Part shown: piece by piece, positions 59,726-64,000 of the stretch
Numbering within the stretch: position 1 is the first letter of the stretch
Layout of the letters: every line of letters starts with the position of its first letter
Assembly: GCA_037176905.1 (NCBI GenBank)
Contig: JBBBWG010025334.1
Coordinates: 1-64,000, forward strand
From: Azolla pinnata
Taxonomy: Eukaryota > Streptophyta > Polypodiopsida > Salviniales > Salviniaceae
Direction of reading: 5' to 3'
Length of the DNA: 64,000 nt
Translations under genes and position numbers: made by a program
Notes under the pieces: generated by a model
Database searches by the model: none
What the model was told of the DNA's origin: nothing
Seen by the model: only the letters and a program-made list of their open reading frames with translations

Positions 59726-59835
59726 TTCTTCTTCTTCTTCTTCTTCTTCTTCTTCGTTCTTTCTTCTTCTTCTTCATTCTTCTTTCTTCTTCGTCTTCTT
59801 CTTCTTCGCTCTTCTTCTTCTTCTTCTTCTTCCGT
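59726..59835. repeat. (TTC)n microsatellite
   Basis: Interrupted CTT/TTC run, a continuation of the TTC tails of the preceding array. Confidence 0.9.
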
Positions 59836-61321
59836 CTGGTTCTCTGCGTATCCACCTGGATTCGCCGGTTCTGATCTGCTCATTCCGAGGAAACCCTAGA
59901 AAACTCCATCGCCACGTCCTTCCTCCTTCCTCCTTCCTCTTCTTCTTTCCTTCTCCTTGTCCTCGTCTTCTGTTTCATTTCCACGCTCCCGCGCCCCTCC
60001 ATCTCCGTACACTCTTCTGGCTCCTCTTCCTCCGACTCCATCATCTACCGGATCGCGCGGTCTCTCTGCGAGATGCAGATTCTCTCCCGGCGTGTTGTTG
60101 TCCCCGTCTTTTCCTCTCCCTGATCCGGAAACGTAGGCTCCTGATTCGATCGTCGTTTTCTTCGTTCTTCGTTCTTCGTTCTTCTTCTTCTTCCCCCTGC
60201 CACATCTCCCTCTTCCCACCGGCCGCTTTCAGAAACGATTCCCTCGAAAAACAAGAATCCATCTGGATGCGTTTACAACTTCCGTCTTGTTCAGCAGAAC
60301 TGGATTTCCTGGCGGTGATCTGGTGGCGTTGGATTTTTCTTCAAGTCTGATTTGCAGTCAAATTTTGCGCTAATCTGATCCCTACAGAAGGGGATAAAGG
60401 GGGACGGAGAAGATCTGCTTTCTTCTTCCTGCGCTATTTTGTACACATAGTGACGGATCGATACATCCGCAGATTTCTCCTGGTTAGTACTTCTCTTCGA
60501 GTTTCTTTTGTTTCTTTCTAAGCGTTACCCCGTCCCCGTGTAATTTGATTATATTTTCATGGTGAATAAAAGGAGTTATTTTTCTTGATAGTTTGTGTAG
60601 CAATCGTTCACACGTTTAGGGTTTCACTTTCTCCTTTTCTCCATGGAAAAATATCTTTAGCATAGATCATTTGGAGTTGTACAAGCGAAGTGTTATTAGA
60701 GGTTCCAGGCATGGTTTTCTGTTGTATGTATACGTTTTTTTTTATGGTTTCTTTACAAGTATTTGTTTTTTGTGGTCAGATGGCTGTGTAAACATATTGC
60801 ATTCTATTCTATCTATATGTTTCCACAGAAGTTATCTGAAGTTTTCTGCAGAAATGATTTTGAGTAGCAATCGGAAGTTCCAAAAGGGCACGTTTTTTGT
60901 AAAATTTCAAAATTTTAATACTGAAAGATGTCATCTGGATTCTTTGTTACTTGAATGTTATCTAATCATGATTTCCACTTGCACCTTTGTGAAAACTATT
61001 CTGCATAAGAAAGTTCACGGTTCTTAATCTGTAGCAACAAAATATTTCAGAACATGCGCAAATTTTCTTTATCTAGTCGTCTGTGGAAGGTATCTTCTTT
61101 ATGCCGGCACACCATAGACTAATTCTCGAAGCAAAAGCAATCCATTATTCACTTCCATGTTTTGAGCTGGCAGAGTGCCTAATTCTTTGAGAGGACAGTT
61201 TCTCTCTTTTCCTGCTGTTTTAAGGGTACATTCATCTTCTTGCTCTGAGAAACCATAACTTTATCAAATGTACAGGGGCAGACAAAAAAAGGGAGTTTTC
61301 CAGGCTAAAGAGTCGTAGAGA
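59836..61321 (+). promoter_or_regulatory. Probable promoter and spliced leader of the ERF gene
   Basis: Pyrimidine-rich to about 60230. A telo-box-like AAACCCTAG lies at about 59892. A plausible 5' UTR intron runs from a GT at 60483 (CTCCTG/GTTAGT) to an AG at 61275 (TGTACAG/GGGC), leaving a 46-base second leader exon before the ERF start. Inferred from splice-site likeness only. Confidence 0.4.
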
Positions 61322-62101
61322 ATGCAAAAACACAATTCTGTATATATTCCAAGAGAATCTGCTACGTTCATGCCTGATGCATCAACAAGGGTCGTGACAA
61401 ACTCACCGATAGAGCAAATAAAGTTCCGGGGAGTGAGAAGGCGGCCATGGGGCCGTTTTGCTGCAGAAATAAGAGACCCTGTGAAGAAATCTAGAGTTTG
61501 GCTTGGGACCTTTGATACAGCAGAAGATGCTGCACGTGCTTATGATTATGCTGCTCTCACGCTCAGAGGTAGCAAAGCCAAGACCAATTTCCCCTTCCCT
61601 CCTGATGAGCAGCAACAGAGCACCACGAGCCATAGCAGCACTGTCGAGTCTTCGAGCACACGTAACCCTAAGAGTTCATCTCCTGCCCGTAGAAAGCATC
61701 GTAGTTGTGGTGTAACATCGGCAAGAAGAAATGATTACTACAATGAGGATGATGAGTATGATGATGGTAATGAGATTGGCTCCTCATCGTCCTCTCTGCA
61801 TAACCGAATGCATAGAGCTTCCATGGTTAAAGGCATAATCTCTCAGAGGAAGAGGCAAAGGCTGATGGACCGAATGATGCCCTTGTCTCATGTCCTGCGT
61901 CGATTACCTGGGAATGTATATAATCATACAGTTGTTGACCCTTACCAGAGCGATTGTGACTCTTCCTCCTCTGTCATTTTAGACACAGATGAGGTTCATT
62001 TGCCTCAGAATCAGCCTGATACAAGCCGTGCTCCACTGGTTTTGGACCTCAATTTGCCACCTCCAGATGAAGATGATCGCAAGCTGGATCTCTTCCTGTG
62101 A
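61322..62101 (+). CDS. AP2/ERF transcription factor, ERF subfamily with C-terminal EAR motifs
   Basis: Single-exon nuclear transcription factor, 259 aa. One AP2/ERF domain at about 34-93 starts [20 protein letters not shown] and contains the YRG-type [10 protein letters not shown] and the RAYD element, with [19 protein letters not shown] between. The Ala and Asp of the ERF class ([12 protein letters not shown]) are present, which favours GCC-box binding. A Ser-rich linker (about 98-130) and a basic patch [12 protein letters not shown] (about 172-183, likely nuclear signal) follow. The C-terminus has DLNLPPP within LDLNL (241-245) and ends in LDLFL (255-259): two LxLxL-type EAR motifs, which recruit TOPLESS co-repressors. 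This fits repressor ERFs of group VIII (AtERF4/7-like). Expected role: repression of hormone or stress genes. Confidence 0.93.
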   Translation: MQKHNSVYIPRESATFMPDASTRVVTNSPIEQIKFRGVRRRPWGRFAAEIRDPVKKSRVWLGTFDTAEDAARAYDYAALTLRGSKAKTNFPFPPDEQQQSTTSHSSTVESSSTRNPKSSSPARRKHRSCGVTSARRNDYYNEDDEYDDGNEIGSSSSSLHNRMHRASMVKGIISQRKRQRLMDRMMPLSHVLRRLPGNVYNHTVVDPYQSDCDSSSSVILDTDEVHLPQNQPDTSRAPLVLDLNLPPPDEDDRKLDLFL

Positions 62102-64000
62102 ATCCATATTGGATATTAGATTTTATCTTCCTGTGAATCCATATTGGCCTCCAGACAAGCTTGTGCTTCTGGGTATTGGATATTGGATTTTATCATAGAA
62201 ATTCCTCGTTTACTATATATCATCCAATTTCACATGAATCTGTCTTCCTTGCTGATAATCCTCATCACTTGATCCCAAAAGTGATACTGGAATTGTTTGC
62301 TTATACTATACCACGGACATCATGCTGTAACTGAGGCATATTCTTATATTAAGGAAATTGACTATACATGTTATCAAGTTGCTGGTATCTGAGCTGAGCT
62401 TGTCCTTCGATGATCAACAGTTCTTTGTAGCAGATGCAAGAGAGGTTGGGACGGTTCTCAATCTGCTTAAGATGAACCTCAAATTGTTTTCAAATGATGA
62501 AGAAATCATGCAGATTAGAAAATGCTTATGGATTTGGGATGTTTTGAACTACTTAGAGCACCAGACGCTCATCTATGGTATGCTCAACACTGAAGATTTT
62601 AATCCATGATAAGAACTGTGGAAGGTCATCCCATCAAATTTGATTGGTGTGTAGACAGTGAAGCCTGCATAAAAGGCACTGGTTGGTACCACAGTAGATC
62701 AAAGGATGTTATTATAACGAGATCACATCAGAGTAGTGACTGGTTTGTGGAACTAATCGAAAACATATGCTCGTGATGATGCTACTGAAATCATTAGGAG
62801 AAATTTTGAATAGTGAACTGATCTTTTGGCACCACCATCCTGTTGATAAAGCCATAATTCTGGTAGAGAGCCTTGAACCTAGTACTCGGGAATGGGTCAG
62901 GGACCAAAACTGTGTTGCGAGGCTAGCGATCGCATACCAACTCGAGAGGTATTTAAAATGCGAATAAGAGACAGATCTAGTTTTTCCTCTTACCTAACAA
63001 ACATCTCATTTTGCCTTCTTATTATCAGGTTTCAGATCTGTTCTGTAGCTCTCGAGCATGGGAGGTACGGTGACTCGTTCGTTCTTTAACATGCACATCA
63101 AAATTAATGCTGTGCATGGACATGACGGCTTCATGCTGCAACAAATTATGATGAAGATGGCATTTTGATGTCATAAAACAGGAAAATCCAGAAATCCAAA
63201 ACATGGAGAGAGCCCATTCCAACGTTACATATTTCGGAAGGACTCCAATCTGATGCTGATTACCATTGTATAAGCTGTTTGTGGCTAGCATAACTTATTG
63301 GAAAACCTAGACTCGTCAATCCTTTGTTATACGTCTCTTTGAACTCATCATCCTTTATTATATGTCTCTTTGGGGATGCATGATGAACTTCAATTTACCA
63401 CCATTTCTGTTAATAACAGCTATCACACATCTAAGCCGAAAAGCTCAGAAATGCCTGATGCACCTTTGATCCTGCACCTTTCAAATGTTGTGTTATCTGA
63501 GCAATTCGATAGTTAGCCCTATTTCAGGGAGGGAATAGCATAACCTAAAAAGCGTAAAGAGAATTGAAGAAATACTGACTTTACCTCCAGCACGATCATA
63601 TGATGTGGTGCAGCCCAATTAAAAGATGTGAAGTATGGATATCATCTTGACATCTATTACATTTGTATATGGAGTAAAGAACTGTGTAATTTGTCATTCT
63701 GGAAACACATTATAGATCTAAAACAGAATGGCATGTGGGTAGTGATCCATGTGCACTTCTATACGACAAAATCTGTACAAGATACAGACTTCAAGAATTC
63801 TTCCTCTTCAACATTCAAAGGCACTTTTCATAGTATGTTCAGCAGATGGCATATACGATCACATCACATACAAACATATACTGTGATTTAGAAGCTCTCG
63901 TCAAAGATCATAAAAGTTGACGATTTCCTTGTTTCCACCTTGGGTGTGTCCCAAACTGAGACTTGCGCTGTCGTCTTAATGTTGCAAACCTCGAATCCAA
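62102..64000. other. ERF 3' flank, no gene recognised
   Basis: The first 60 bases after the ERF stop contain a short direct repeat (ATCTTCCTGTGAATCCATAT overlaps the ERF end and recurs at about 62126). The remainder is AT-rich with only short frames; no promoter, RNA gene or element identified. Confidence 0.45.

Noticed and set aside
62358-62967. Short plus-strand frames after the ERF gene
   Set aside because: No recognisable family, no splice pattern linking them; probably 3' flank.
1-64000. Search for retroelement or DNA transposon copies
   Set aside because: No reverse transcriptase, integrase, capsid or transposase motif was seen in the translated frames, and no paired long terminal repeats were noticed. 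Short non-coding elements (MITE or SINE) in introns cannot be excluded by eye.

Overview
The window is nuclear DNA of a land plant. It has GT-AG introns of roughly 70 to 1200 bases, plastid and mitochondrial protein genes, plant-type TTTAGGG interstitial telomere repeats, and plant-only families (PNC carrier, EMSY-like, KIN-4, AP2/ERF with EAR motif, PLS-class PPR proteins). Two very long intronless PPR genes (about 1030 and 950 codons) together with many microsatellites suggest a seed-free vascular plant, most likely a fern; this last point is inference. Two runs of exactly 100 N (30299-30398 and 42953-43052) are assembly gaps, both inside tandem repeats.

Layout. 52-1430 (+) thymidylate kinase, 4 exons. 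2555-5653 (+) PLS-type PPR gene whose E/E+ tail survives only as broken frames downstream. 7404-9038 (-) ribosomal protein uL23 (RPL23A), 3 exons, with a telo-box upstream. 10513-16691 (-) FtsH7/9-like plastid AAA protease, 13 exons. 16930-18200 alternating pyrimidine-purine satellite. 19940-20335 GATCGATC-rich tandem array. 20651-23600 (+) peroxisomal adenine nucleotide carrier, 5 exons. 24589-27441 (-) second PPR gene, whose start codon lies in the first unit of a minisatellite (27436-28215). 29560-30660 second alternating satellite, with a gap. 31994-40684 (+) complete KIN-4 kinesin, 26 exons. 42640-43135 79-bp tandem array with a gap. 43749-47946 (+) EMSY-like ENT/Tudor-like chromatin protein, 10 exons. 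49522-55000 (-) class I SAM-dependent methyltransferase with an organelle-type N-terminus, 9 exons. 55001-56101 third alternating satellite, touching that gene's start codon. 57051-59835 several minisatellites. 61322-62101 (+) single-exon ERF repressor.

The genes are unrelated housekeeping and regulatory genes; there is no operon-like or obvious functional cluster. I found no new gene system. The unusual content is structural: three kilobase-scale, almost strictly alternating purine-pyrimidine satellites, two of them in the 5' flank of a gene, and several local tandem duplications that have copied splice sites or start codons. All exon joins were derived by hand from reading frame, splice dinucleotides and remembered family sequences; they were not tested against transcripts.
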